Positions 11,784 through 23,068 are shown, numbered from the stretch's first letter. The stretch is 64,000 nt of DNA from Hemerocallis citrina (GCA_017893485.1 CM030363.1:178372435-178436434), one strand, 5' to 3'. Numbers and translations: made by a program. Notes: generated by a model not told the origin, from the sequence alone.

Positions 11784-12236
11784 TGATATGGGTCAGATGA
11801 TGTGGCACCTCCTGGGCCACCCGATCCCCTCAAAACCCGCTCTCACCTGATCATCGAGTCAACGGAAGTCAAACGGGCCGTTACCGCCTCAGGTCCACTG
11901 GCAAACAGGCGCGATCCGGCTAGCTCAGGTTCCAGACCCGTTTGCTCCGCCTATAAATACCAGACTCTCCCCTTCATTGGGAGGTAATCAACCTTTTCCC
12001 TCTGAAATCCTAGCTACTGTTGATCTTCAGTAACTGACTAGATCGTCGGAGGACCTGCCATCGGGATCTCCCCGGGTGTTCATAGGCATAGTGCAGGTAC
12101 ACAAGACCAAGCCGAGCCTCCAGATCCGAACCGAGCCTGCTGGATCTGAGCCGAGCATCAGACCTCTGCCTCACTCCTGCTCCCGAACCGCTTCCTCAGC
12201 CGAGGGTCAAGTGTATAGTCAATACCGCGACTTTCA
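11784..12236 (+). repeat. 3' LTR of element A
   Basis: It starts TGATATGGGTCAG right after the PPT, sharing TGATATGG with the LTRs of C, F and G. It has a TATA box (TATAAATA, 11952-11959), then a GGTAATCAACCTTTTCC segment and CTGACTAGATCGTCGGAGG, homologous to GGTAATCAATC and CTGACTTGAGCGTCGGAGG in the G LTR. The end is not fixed (12221 or 12236). Confidence 0.75.
11952..11959 (+). promoter_or_regulatory. LTR TATA box of element A
   Basis: TATAAATA inside the 3' LTR, at the position of the TATAAATA in the G LTRs. It points toward the ABCG gene, whose ATG is 727 bp downstream, so LTR-initiated read-through is possible (inference). Confidence 0.6.
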
Positions 12237-12685
12237 CTTTATAAATTGAGAGAACTCACACATTGTATAGCCAACTGAAAAACAAACCGCATCATAAACC
12301 ACTTTACAAGATAACTTTTCTTCAAATTTTGCGTGGCATTCCAATAATTCTTACCAAACTCAGGACCCAATTCAAAAGTGTGGCCCCCAATTAAATACGA
12401 ACCACTAACCTCTCATTGTCATGTGACCCAACCGAAATCATGGTGAGCCAATGGCCACTTAAAACAGACGAAAATATCCTTAGACAACTTCCAAAATGCC
12501 ATCCATATCCCCTCGCATATTAAGAAAACGACACCGAAAATGACCTCCACTACCCCTGTCCTAATCCAAGGGCACAATCGTCAATTTTTCTACATGCTCA
12601 TAAAACCAAAGTGAAGAGTGAAGAATGAAGAAACCAAGAACACCAACAAACCCTTAATGGTGGGTTTCATTTAATCCCTAACTCA
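12237..12685 (+). other. Host 5' flank of the ABCG gene
   Basis: About 450 bp of AT-rich sequence between the 3' LTR of A and the ABCG start codon. It has no repeats or ORFs. It should contain the gene's own 5' UTR and core promoter; I see no convincing TATA box apart from TATAAATTG near 12240, which lies close to the LTR edge. Confidence 0.5.
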
Positions 12686-15678
12686 ATGAAGAAGATACAA
12701 GAATCACAAGTCTGCGAGATCGAAGCCCGAAGCATCAGCCACCAAATCCACACCTCGACCACCAACTTCAAGATCTGGAACAAAGACTGCGACACCGACA
12801 TTGAACAGGGCATATCCTCGTTGTCAGCATCAACTCATGTCCGTCACGTACTTAAAAATGTCTCCTGCCGTGCCAAGCCCTCGGAAATCCTCGCCATAGT
12901 CGGCCCCAGCGGCGCCGGCAAGTCCACGCTGTTAGAAATCCTTGCCGGCAAACTCACTCCCTCCTCCTCCTCCTCCTCCTCATCCACCTCCACCTCCTCC
13001 ATCCTCATCAATGGTGCACCAATCTCAAAGACGCACCTTAAAAAGATCTCGGGCTACGTCACCCAAGCCGACCTCCTCTTCCCCTTGCTAACTGTTCATG
13101 AAACGCTGCTCTTCAGCGCCAAGTTCCGCCTCGGTCAGCACCATGCCCAGCTCGTCGACAGTCTCATCACAGAGCTAGGGTTAGCGCATGTTTCAGATGT
13201 CCGGGTAGGGTCGACAGATGGGAAGATCAGAGGGATTTCCGGTGGGGAGAGGAGGAGGGTGTCGATAGGGGTGGAGGTGGTGCATGACCCCAGGGTTTTG
13301 ATTTTGGACGAGCCGACGTCGGGGCTGGACTCGGCGTCAGCCATGCAGGTGGTGGAGATGGTGAAGAGGATGGCTGAGGGGAAGGGGCGGACGGTGGTGA
13401 TGAGCATTCACCAACCAGGGGCGAGGATCGTGAAGATGTTGGACAGGGTGTTGGTGATGGCTGAGGGGGTGGTGGTGTGCTGTGGGAGTGTGGAGGAGCT
13501 GGGGAGGAGGGTGAGGGAGGTGGGGATCGAGGTGCCGGGGAATGTGAATGTGGTTGAGTTTGCGATCGATTCGATCGAGGCTATGATGAGAGGGAAGGTC
13601 GTCAAGGAGAGGGAGGTGGAGGAGAGAGGGGAGGAGGAGGAGGAGCACTTTGCAGCAGTTGTTTTTGCAGCAAAATAAGGTGGTGAATGAGGAGGAGGAC
13701 GACGACTTGGTAAGTTTCGATTTTTACCCCCCCTTTTTAGAAGTCTTGGTATTTTTGCATATTCTTGTTGACTTAAGTTCACATTCTTCAATTAGAGCTT
13801 TAATTACTTTGAGAAATTTGGGATATTACACACATACTTGCCAAGTGTCAATCAAAAACACGGATAGTTGGATATGTACGAGCTGATAGATGATTGGAGC
13901 ATGTATACTTTAACTATCGAATAAAAGTTTTGGAGAAAAATAAATGTTGAGAAAATTTATGATCTAATATTCTAGGGATGATTGATGACATTTGATAAAG
14001 ATTGTCAAAGTAGTTGGTTATTCTACTTAATATGGTACGTATTGGCTTTTTGATTGGTGAAAATGATATTGTGTTTTGGAATCACTTAAATCCAAAAGGC
14101 TTGCTAATTCAAAACCATTGGTTCTTTTTTTGTCTTTCTACTCTTTGAGAAATATGAATAGATAAAGTTGAAAGGGACATACCATGAATGGATACAGTGA
14201 AAATTATATTACAATAACAAGGTGGAGAATGCTCTCCTACTGTAGTTGTTACTAATTCTTTCTTAAATAAAAAGCATAATAATAATTAAGTTCCAATTGA
14301 TTATATACACGTTGATAAAATCACATTCATTCTGTCAAACTATTACTATACACTAGAAATAGTGCTGATCCAATTATGATGAGAATTTTGAATAGTTAGA
14401 TTTGGATAATTACCACTGAGTTCACTGAGGTGTAGCTATAATAGTTTCAATGGTAAAAGGAAGTATCATTGATAGAAATATTTTTTCATCTCTTCAGTAA
14501 TTATGGTTTCGTCTTTTTCAATCATGGTCAGGGTTTATCTAATTATTGTACCCTTCACATGTACAAACATGTAGGGTGAAGATTTCTAATGGACAACATG
14601 GTGGTCTGTAATAATAAACATAAAAAAAAAGAATCAATAATTCATTTAGAATATTACTTCTTAATCAAAAAATAAGAATACTTAGTCATATATATTCAAA
14701 TTGTACACAAAGAATTTCTAATTATGGAGATTCAAATCTTGACAGGCACCCGCCAAAGGCACCACCTTCAATCTCTCCTGCGACTACATCAACAACAGAT
14801 TTACCGAAACCTCCATCCTCGCTCACCGGTTCCTCAAAAACGTGTTCCGGACAAGAGAACTCTTTCTATGTCGAACCATCCAAATGTTCGTCTCGGGTCT
14901 CATCCTAGGCTCCATCTTCTTCAACCTCAAATTCGACCAAAAAGGCGCTGGTGAAAGAGTCGGCCTCTTTGCCTTCATTCTCACCTTCCTCCTCTCCTCC
15001 ACCACCGAAGCCCTCCCAATCTTCCTCCAAGAACGCGAAATCCTAATGAAAGAGACCTCAAGTGGTACCTACCGAGTCTCCTCCTATGTAATCGCAAACG
15101 GTCTAGTCTTCTTTCCGTTCCTCTTAATTCTCTCCCTACTCTTCTCTACCCCTGTCTATTGGCTAGTTGGACTAAACCCTACTCTCTACTCGTTCCTATT
15201 CTTCGTCCTCCTCATTTGGCTCATCCTCTACACTGCAAACTCAGTGGTAGTGTGCTTTAGTGCACTAGTACCAAACTTTATAGTTGGGAATTCGGTCATT
15301 TCCGGGGTGATGGGATCCTTCTTCTTGTTCTCGGGCTATTTCATAACGAAGGAGGCAATGCCGAGTTATTGGGTGTTCATGCACTACATCTCCTTGTTCA
15401 AGTACCCCTTCGAGGGGTTGTTGGTGAATGAGTTTGCAACAGAGGGGAGGTGCTTGCAGTACGAAATGGGGGTGTGTTTGTTGGATGGGGAGAGGTTGTT
15501 GAAAGAGGAAGGGTTTGGGGAGGTGCGGAGGTGGAGGGCTGTGGTGGTTATGGTAGGGTTTATATTAGGATTTAGGGTCTTGTCTTATGTCATACTGAGG
15601 GTTAGAAGTGAGTTGAACCAAAAGGGAGGTATCAAGAGCTTTGGTTTGAAGAATTCAGATTCGCTAGCAAGCAGATAG
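12686..15678 (+). CDS. Half-size ABCG (WBC-type) transporter, two exons, probable frameshift
   Basis: Exon 1 (12686-13709) encodes the nucleotide-binding domain: Walker A GPSGAGKS (residues 73-80), signature ISGGERRR (184-191), Walker B VLILDEP (204-210) and H-loop His242. Ser-rich 93-105 looks like slippage-prone low complexity. Exon 2 (14746-15678, 310 codons) encodes the membrane domain with about six hydrophobic segments, including SGLILGSIFFNL, AFILTFLLSSTTEALPIFLQ and GNSVISGVMGSFFLFSGYF. The NBD-TMD order and ~650-residue length fit plasma-membrane half-transporters like Arabidopsis ABCG4/8/10 (from memory). The intron has a GTAAGT donor (13710) and TTGACAG acceptor (to 14745). The ATG frame stops at TAA 13676-13678 in the acidic linker; the frame joining exon 2 in phase is the +1 frame. 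So there is a one- or two-base indel in the Glu/Gly-rich run, a sequencing error, or unusual splicing. The substrate cannot be read. Confidence 0.85.
13710..14745 (+). other. Predicted intron of the ABCG gene
   Basis: A 1,036-bp AT-rich interval starting GTAAGT and ending TTGACAG. It separates the ATP-binding and membrane halves. The flanking frames join in phase if the +1 frame of exon 1's end is used. No coding or transposon signature is visible inside. Close Arabidopsis relatives are intronless to my recollection, so the intron is worth checking. Confidence 0.65.
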
Positions 15679-16078
15679 AACGGAATTCTTCATGTCGTGG
15701 GCTATTATGACGAACTCTCTTAGAAGACTCGGCAATGTAGCCTTCTTGGATTCAAGGTGATATCGATGTTTACTCTCCCGCTCTAAATAATATGTGAATG
15801 ATATATGTTACATCTTTTTCTTCTTCTGTTTTGGAATTGTGGGGAGTATATATAGTTTATATAGTTGTCTTTCTAGGCTCAAGAGGGGTTTTTGTAACAT
15901 GCAATTGTTTGTTAATTTGTAACATGTAACCAAAGTTATAAACTATATCAATAATTAGTTCATTAATCTCTTTGAACACATTTCATTCTCTTTTATTTTT
16001 TTGTTTTGTTTGTTTACTGGTAGTTAGTTAGAAGGGTTTTATTTACACTCTCAGGATAATTAAATTTCAGTTAGTTAA
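15679..16078 (+). other. Host 3' flank / 3' UTR of the ABCG gene
   Basis: AT-rich sequence after the ABCG stop, with short T-rich stretches that could carry the poly(A) site. It ends where the 3' LTR of element C begins at 16079. No ORF or repeat is seen. Confidence 0.5.
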
Positions 16079-16684
16079 TGTTGCTGCTAATTTTGGTGTG
16101 GGGGCAAATAGATGATTCGTGAATTCTTCTATAACCAATAAGAGCTAACCTTCTTACTACTTGCCGATGTTGATCGTTCTCAACGCTGCTACAAACCTTC
16201 AAAAAGTTCGAAACACCGGGATTGATCCCAACAACGAACCCTCCGACGCTCAAGTCAGTAATCTGAAAGATTATGAAAGAACTTTTTAAAGAAAGATACT
16301 GATTACCTTTTTTATGGTAGGGATAGAGGGGTAATTATAGTCACCTTTGGAAACAATTTAGAGATAATCATTTATCCCTAATCCGAAGTGATTTTGGATA
16401 AGAAATGAAGTTTAAATTCTTTCATGATAAGAGATATAGTTTAAACCGTCTCTTAGGGATAATTATGAATTTAAATACCTCTCTAAATGGCCTGGATTTA
16501 TTTATAATGGGCTGTCACCCTAACCCAGTAAGGCAGACCCATTTTTGGGTTATTGAGCTTGGAAAAGACTCAGTTCCCATTTTCGAACCCGTGTGTAGTG
16601 AAAACTACCGTTTTACCCTCGAGAGCTTTGAGATTCATGCCCGATTTGAACGATCCCGATTTGGTTCTATTTTTAGCCATATCA
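16079..16684 (-). repeat. 3' LTR of element C
   Basis: A 606-bp copy of the family LTR in - orientation: on + it starts TGTTGCTGCTAATTTTGG and ends TTTTTAGCCATATCA. The F LTR starts TGTTACCGCTGATTTCGG and ends ATTTTAGCCATATCA. Shared internal words include GACACCGGG.TTGATCCC and CCTCCGACGCTC. It is clearly more diverged than the F and G LTRs. The left flank GTTAA (16074-16078) is the expected target duplication, with no partner visible. Confidence 0.85.
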
Positions 16685-16854
16685 CAATCCACCATATCCG
16701 AAGACTGAGTTTCACAGCCTTTGAGGAGTAGCTTGCCTGTTTTAAATAGCTTATAGAATTTATCGGCATTCTCGGAGATGTTTAAATCTCTCTTAGGGTG
16801 TGACGATGCTTTTCTGAGTTTGTAATGTACTTAGAATTATTTTTAGAAACTTTC

Positions 16855-17115
16855 TGGATTTTTTTTATACATATTTTTCTATTTTTTTTTCAATTCTTAA
16901 TCATTTTTTGAATTTTTATTCAATTACCAAAATCCAATAATTAATTTAAAAAATTTTGATTAATTATTCTAATTTTATAATTATTTTTTGGAATTTAAAA
17001 ATATTTTTCCGAATTAATAATTATTTTTACAATTTTTAAATTAATTTTCTAAATATTTAATTATTATTTTTTTGTTCAATTTTTAAATACTAAATCCAAA
17101 TTAATAATTAAATAA
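16855..17115. other. AT-rich spacer next to 3' LTR of C
   Basis: Strongly AT-rich with repeated AATTTTT/ATAATTATT words and no ORF. A similar AT-rich stretch lies beside the PPT and 3' LTR in F (38570-38700) and G (62870-63180), so it is a conserved part of this family. Confidence 0.7.
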
Positions 17116-17199
17116 ACGAATTAATAAATGCATTAATGATGTGGAAGAATTTGGAATGTCGAACGCGGGGTGCGCAAAAATTGAGAAGATCGAATGATG

Positions 17200-18065
17200 T
17201 GCAGGCATTGGCTGGTCAATCCCACTTTGCCCGTTTGTCATTCGGTTCTTCGTCTGCTCGGCGCTCTCCGATGAACGACGTGACACTTTTGGCGAGCGTA
17301 GGCGAACGATGACGAGGCGACACGTGGCATTTGACTGTTGACTGGTCAACACCTTTTGCCTGCGTTTCGTTCGGTTTCTTGTCTACTCGGCGGGTTCCGG
17401 TGAACGACGTGGCATGTTCGGCGAGCGTTGGCTAGCATGGGCAAACGATGATGGGGCAACACTTGGCATTCAACTGTTGACTAGTCAACGTCATTTTGCC
17501 CTCATTTTGTTCGGTTTCCAGCTTGCTCGGAGGGTTTCGACGAATGACGTGGCACAATTGGCGAGCGCTAGCGAACGATGGTGAGGCGACATGTGCGTTT
17601 GACCGTTGACTGGTCAACGCCATTTTGCCCTCATTTCGTTCAGTTTCCAGTTTTCTCGGAGGGTTTCAGTGAATGACGTGGCACCTTCGGTAAGCACTGT
17701 CAAATGATGGTGATGCAACACGTGGCATTTGACCATTGACTGGTCAATGTTGACCGTTGAGTGGTCAATGTTATTTTGCTTTCATTTCGTTTGGCTTCCT
17801 GTTTGCTCGGAGGGTTTCGGCGAACGACGTGGCGCCTTTGGCGAGAGCTGGCGAACGATGGTAATGCATCACATGGCATTTGACAGTTGACTAGTCAATG
17901 CAATTTTGCCCTCATTTCATTCGGTTTCCTGTTTGCTCGGTACGCTTCACCGAACGAGTTGGGGATTCAGTCGAATGCTGTCGAACGATTGTTGGCGAAC
18001 GGTTTCTGGTGTTTCGGCATCATGACATGTGGCATGTTTGACCATTGACCTTTTGACTGGTCAAC
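17200..18065 (+). repeat. ~130-bp tandem array with paired W-boxes upstream of C antisense gene
   Basis: Five to six diverged units each carry GACGTGGC, then ATTTGAC..TTGACTGGTCAA, then CATTTCGTTCGGTTTCC. The TTGAC-NN-GTCAA pair occurs at 17338, 17476 (perfect palindrome GTTGACTAGTCAAC, 17476-17489), 17605, 17735, 17886 and 18052, with a variant at 17756; spacing is about 130 bp plus one ~21-bp duplication. TTGAC is the WRKY-factor core (general knowledge). CACGTGG G-box-like words also occur at about 17320 and 17720. The array ends about 115 bp before the TATA box of the antisense gene. Confidence 0.85.
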
Positions 18066-18178
18066 GATCGAGCTTTGTCGCTTAGCCTCCCTCGACCATT
18101 GCGCTTCCTTGTCATTTGGGCTTCCGCATTATTTTGGGTGCTTGCTAACTCCAAAGGCCAAGAGTCGTTAGACTCCTC

Positions 18179-18186
18179 TATAAGGC
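18179..18186 (+). promoter_or_regulatory. TATA box of element C antisense gene
   Basis: TATAAGGC, 179 bp upstream of the ATG at 18358. Spacing is comparable with F (199 bp) and A (128 bp). A pyrimidine-rich leader (TTTCTTACTCTTC...) follows. Confidence 0.5.
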
Positions 18187-20160
18187 CCCCCCCCTCACTT
18201 CTTTCTTACTCTTCGTTTTTTCTATTCTCCTCAAAATATCTCTTCTCCAACGATAATTAGCTCTAAAGAAACTTCGACAAACTTTTCCGATCTCCGGCAA
18301 AAAAATTCCGACCGAAGCTGTCAAATCGAAGGTAAATTATTTTTTATTTTATTAAAGATGTCTACAGATTCTTCAGGCGATGAGACATCTCTTTCTAGTC
18401 GCGTTAAAACACAACTGCCGACTCCTCCTGCTAGAGTGGACAAGGGGAAAGGTGTAGCAGAGCCATCTTTGGTCGTCGTGGAGATGATTATAGAGAGAGA
18501 TAGGAGAATGGGGGAGTATGGCAGATACTTGATTGTGGTGTCGCATTTAGGCAGCGTTTGAGAGTATAAAGTCGAGAAGTTGAGGCGAGTTGAGCATGGC
18601 ATGGAGCGATTCTATGAAGAGAACGCGCCACGCGAGCATTCAAAAACTAATGATATCATTCTATGCTTACGGAGGGTGGGCGTTATTTGAAAGTGCTATA
18701 AGATCCCGGCGGAGTTTGATCTTGTTGTGCTAGGCCCTGGAGTTAGAGCTTGCTTACCGCTTTTCCCTGACTTGTGCATCTTCCCCTTCGTTGCCTTCCA
18801 CGTAGGGCTTCGCCTCCCTTTCCATCCCTTTGTGAGAGAAGTTTTTAGGTGGTATGGTTTGGGTCTCATTCTGCTTATGCCGAACATATGGAGGCATGTT
18901 ACAGGGTTTGTGCTACATTGCCAGGTGGTAGGGTTCGAGCCTCGGTTCAACGTTATGTGAAAGTTGTATAAGATTCATCAGAAGAACAGGTCGGAGTATT
19001 AGTTCTATCTCATAGCTCGCAGGGGTGTGGGCTGCTTGATAACCCTGATTCGGTTAATGCTTGGAGAGATAAGTACTTTGTGATTTGCAGTTGCGAGCCA
19101 TGGGGAAGCCCCATGATGTGGAGGGAGGATGTGTCGAAGAGGGCGAAGGCAGACCAGATTTTGAACCCCGAGGAGGAGGGTATGGTTGGCACTCTTTAGA
19201 TTGACCTTCTTTTTATTGGAGAGAGATAAAAGAGGAGTTTCTCTTTAAGGGGGGTCTCAGCCCGATGAACCCTAGTACGCGTCTTCTTTTACATGTTTAT
19301 CTTGTCTTCATATTTGCGTCTATCTTTTCCCCTTGCCTTTATATTTCATATCTTCCATTTGCAGGAGAGGCAGACATGAATTTTGATGAGGTCATGTCTC
19401 AGCGTCGGGTTTGAGCAGCAGGCGCCCCGAAGAGAAAAAGAGGAAGAAGACGGTTACCAAACTTTTAACGTCGAAGATTGCCAGGAGTGCGGGGGGTGCT
19501 CCTCCTGTGGTGGACTTAAAGTCTCCCTCTGCTTCCTCAGCTGCTCCCGCTTCGGGTGACTTCACATTGTCTGCAGCTTTGAGGCTCCCCTTCTTACGGC
19601 GGCGACAGACACATTCCTGACCGAAGAGCTGAAGAAGATTTTTATTCCTGATTAACAGGTCAAGAGGCACGATGGCTTCATTGAGGATTCAGCGAGTTGC
19701 ATGGATGCGATTCACCACTTAGCTACCCCCAAGGATAAGGCCTCGATGGAGCACGGGACCATGTGAGACTCAGCCTTAGAGATTGCCAAGGCGAGCATGA
19801 CGGTACAACTTTATTATCTCCCTTCCTTACAATTATTTTCGCAGAGCGTTGGTATCTATCTTCTGATTTATAACTTCAAATTATCCCTTTGTAGAACATC
19901 TACCACTTTAGCCACTTGTTGAAACAAGTAGCGGAGTAGAAGCGGGAGCTGAGGGTGACAAATGATAGGTAGAGGGTTGAGCAGTCAAAAGCTGCAAAGG
20001 AGTTAGTTTTGAGAAAAATAATTAGTAGACCTGAATGCCCAAGTTAACTTCTAATAGCATTGGACGGTTCTAGAATGGATTGATCGATCAACTTTGACTG
20101 CAACAGGAAGAAAGTGTGAGGACGGCTCGAGACGTAGATTGCACTTTCTTTAAGAAGTTA

Positions 20161-20813
20161 TTTGGTCGTTTCTGGAGATGATTCGTTGATCACCAAATAC
20201 TTCCCTCAGGATACAACGAGGTTCTGTTTACAGTGTTTCCTAGTACTCCAATGGCAACACGCACCAACTTGCACTCCAAGAAAAGAAGAATGGAAAAGGA
20301 ATCGCTCAAAAACTGAAAGGAGGAAGAAATACTATTGTTCTCTACAATTTCTTTCCAATAGAAATCCTCTTTTTATAACCCAAAAAAAAAAACGTTTCCT
20401 ATATTTTTGCCATTAAAAACATGATTTATTTTTATTGTAATAGATTCTGTAAATGTCATAAAAACATTTCATTGAATTTTGTTTACTAGTCAAAAACGGC
20501 TAGTAGCATTTATTGAGATGAGAATCCCCCCCCCCCCTCCCTCTAATTTTTAATCTGTTCAAAATCTGAAAATTTAAAACCAGTAAAAAATCTATTTTTT
20601 TTATTGGTTTTAAAATTTTCAAATTTTGAACAGATTAAAAGGGGGGGGGACCCCAAGACCCCCACGGCCATAAGGCCCGACCCAGTCAAAGATATATAAA
20701 TATTTATATATATATAATATGTGGAAGATGAGAACACTTTACCCATTGGGCCACATGACAATGTTGTCAGTAAACAATAAAATAAGTGTTTTAAATGTAT
20801 ACTAAATTCCAAC
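20161..20813 (-). mobile_element. Solo-LTR-like insertion in element C antisense gene
   Basis: A 653-bp insert flanked by AGTTA on both sides (20156-20160 and 20814-20818) splits the coiled-coil coding. On the - strand it begins (T)GTTGGAATTTAGTATACA, a start typical of copia-type LTRs, and has a TATATATATAAATA stretch. There is no coding content. TG..CA ends are not perfectly compatible with the AGTTA duplication, so the exact borders may shift by one to three bases. Confidence 0.6.
20525..20649. repeat. Long inverted repeat with poly-C and poly-G ends
   Basis: A C-run (20525-20537) and a TTTTAATCTGTTCAAAAT arm (to ~20582) face an inverted arm (~20605-20640) and a G-run (20641-20649), with a ~20-bp AT loop. 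The arms are nearly perfect over about 32 bp, so it would fold into a stable hairpin. It could be a small foldback or MITE inside the LTR. Confidence 0.75.
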
Positions 20814-22498
20814 AGTTAGAGTCTGCTGCACTCCGAGCGTAGACTCAAGAGGCTAGAATTGCTCTGTTGGAGGCAACCTTGGCCAAGGAGAAGGATCAAG
20901 TGGCCTTAGAGAGGGAGCAGGTAGTTAGGGAGAGGGAGTTGGCGGCCTGCGAGAGGGAGAGTGGAACTAAGGAGAGAGATCCCGCGGTGCAGGCCGCTAA
21001 GGAGCAAGCGAAGGAGGCTGTTGGGTACCGACTACTAACATGGATAAGGCGTATGTCAGGAATTTGGAGCACATGAGTGAGTGCATCCCAGGCTTCGATC
21101 GCTCGGGGTACTCGTTGTTCCCACCTCCTACCGAGGAACAAGAGACGCAGGAGGAAGAGGAGGAAGAGGGAGAGGAAGTAGAGGTGGGTCCTCTTGCCGT
21201 GGTTGTAGGGAGTACGGGGTTAGGTGGAGAAACTGGAGGCGGGTCTTCTACCCCTGCGGCATTGCCGAGCGAGGTGGACCTTTCATTCCTTCTTCTTTAT
21301 CTATCTGTTGATTAGTAGTTGTTTTTGTATTCGCCTAATAGCAGACTGGCCACCGCTTGATGTAGTCTTGTTTTTAGATGAAAACTTGTTTTGTTCTTGT
21401 GTTAGACTTCGAAAGTTGAGTATTTGAGTCTTGATCCTTTCTCTCGCCATAGTTGTTGCTTTAGAAGTGACCCCTTTCTCTCTTGCCTTAGCAGATGGTT
21501 ATGTATGACAGAGGTGGTCGTTGCTCGAATGAGATCAATCGCCTTCGTGTTAAACTCCAAGTGGTGGAACTGAGACTCGGTTGTTCACGAGAGAGGCTTT
21601 TCAAGGCAGTGGTAGAGCTTGGTCACTTAAGAAGGGTGTTGACCCGTAGGGAGATCGAAGCAAGGCGTTGTAGCGAGGTTCTTCGAGATCAGTTCCCAGC
21701 TGAAGTGGAGAATTGTTCTTGCAAAAGCAAAAATCCTTCCGCCAAGGTTGTAGTGGGAAAGGACACGATAATTGAATTTCTTTAGTGCTCTTTGCTCGTG
21801 GCCACCACCGAAAGAGATGAGCTCAAGAACGTGGTGTTCGAGAAGAGCTTATAGGTAACTCTATTGAGGAAGGTCGTCTTTGAGACCTAGGGGAAACATG
21901 TTAGGCCAGTCTGGCGCATACTCGGTTTGGTCGTTTAAAGAGGGTGAAGGACAGTACTCTTAACGATATCCTTGTCGAGCGAGAGATATAAATGAACCGA
22001 CTGAAGCGGCTTCTCGAAGGAGCCAAGATTAAGAGTACCTCTTGTTCCTATGAAGATTATAAGCAAGGGCGATCATTCCACGAATTAGCTCTTCGCTTGT
22101 ACGGAGCTTCGAAGAATCCGAGAGATGGTCAAAGCGGTGTGGCTGGTGCTTCGAGCACCTCTTTCGGTTAGAGAGGCAGCACGTAGTGTAGATCATACGG
22201 CTCAGACTTGGTCTGTCGGGTTGGGGTCCTCTTCGGGTGGTCCGAGGGAACGGGGTAACGCTTCGGGTGCCGAAAGGAACCACAGACCCCAAGTGCCTCT
22301 TAAGAGGAACATCCCATGCTAAGACGGTGTAAAGGTGATTCTAGGGGGAATGTCTAAGGTTGTAAGGAATTGTAATTTAGTTCTTATTTATTGAATTTGT
22401 ATCGAGGTTTTGGACTTGAATGAAAAGCTTCTTTAAGTGTTGAAATGTTGTTTCTTTTTGTTGTATCTCCTTTGTATTGTGAGTATTGTTTGGGAGTT

Positions 22499-22955
22499 TC
22501 AACAGTTGTGGGAGCAATTCTGAATGGTGAGCTGCTCCGCACTTGCTTATTCACAAGTGGCTAGAGCTGCATCGAACCAAGTGTTGGACTCCAAATTTAT
22601 TGTTTGAGAGTTTCAACAGTTGTCAGAGCAATTTCGAATGGTGAGCTGCTCCACACTTGCTTGTTCGTAAGCGGCTAGAGTGGCGTCGAACCAAGTATTG
22701 TCTCCGAACTTCTTGTTTCAGAGTTTCAATAGTTGTGGGCAATTTCGAATGGTGATCTGCTCCGCACTTACCTGTTCGCAAGTGGCTAGAGCGGCGTCGA
22801 ATCAAGTGTTGGACTCCGAACTTGTTGTTTGACAGTTTCAACAGTTGTGAGAGCAATCTCGAATGGTGAGCTGGTTCGTACTTACTTGTTCGCAAGCAGC
22901 TAGAGTGGTTTCGAACCAAGTGTTGGACTCTAAACTTGTTACTTTGAGAGTTTGT
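22499..22955 (+). repeat. ~114-bp tandem array of element C
   Basis: Four units begin TTTCAACAGTTGTGGGAGCA near 22499, 22614, 22727 and 22840, each with ATTTCGAATGGTGAGCTGCT, then a GCAAGTGGCTAGAG segment and CGAACCAAGTGTTGGACTCC. The arrays of F (45640-46335) and G (56960-57430) share the GTGTTGGACTCCGAA and TGTGGGAGCAATTC words. It lies between the antisense gene and the pol end. Confidence 0.88.
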
Positions 22956-23068
22956 GGCCGTCGTGACTTGGACATGTATGCATTAGGCTAGAATAACAAT
23001 TATTTGCAGAAAAGTAAACTAAGCTTTTATAAAAGAGAAACTAAGTGGTTGTTTCTATGTTGCAAGCC

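Larger units (their letters stand above)
1..12236 (+). mobile_element. Element A: Tat-type Ty3/gypsy LTR retrotransposon, 3' portion
   Basis: The window opens inside the gag-protease region of a large LTR retrotransposon read on the + strand. In order it holds decayed protease, RT, RNase H and integrase (to 3989), three tandem arrays (4090-6200), an antisense gene on the - strand (9622 down to 6576), two more arrays (9955-11640), a polypurine tract (11768-11783) and a 3' LTR from 11784. The 5' LTR and gag N-terminus lie left of the window. The domain order and extra antisense ORF fit the Tat/Ogre-type lineage (family knowledge). The right edge is uncertain: CA ends at 12221 and 12236 are both possible, and the target duplication cannot be checked without the left end. 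Confidence 0.88.
18358..22320 (+). pseudogene. Element C antisense gene cluster, decayed
   Basis: Opposite in strand to the element's pol and homologous to the F cluster. ATG 18358 begins a 67-codon opening with VDKGKGVAEPS, matching RGDKGKGVMEPS in F, ending in TGA. The conserved domain is at 18727-18957 (LRLPFHPFVREVFRWYGLGL), then GGLSPMNP near 19250, matching GGLSPIDP in F. A CATTTGCAG acceptor near 19360 matches the F intron. Coiled-coil coding is seen at 20867-21080 (Glu/Arg-rich) and an acidic tail near 21140-21200. A later piece at 21495-21785 follows TTAGCAG and matches the second F antisense ORF. Many stops and frameshifts, plus a 653-bp insertion (20161-20813), show it is dead. Confidence 0.78.

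Noticed and set aside
13337..13648. His/Leu/Pro-rich antisense ORFs within ABCG exon 1
   Set aside because: Shadows of the ABCG coding sequence.
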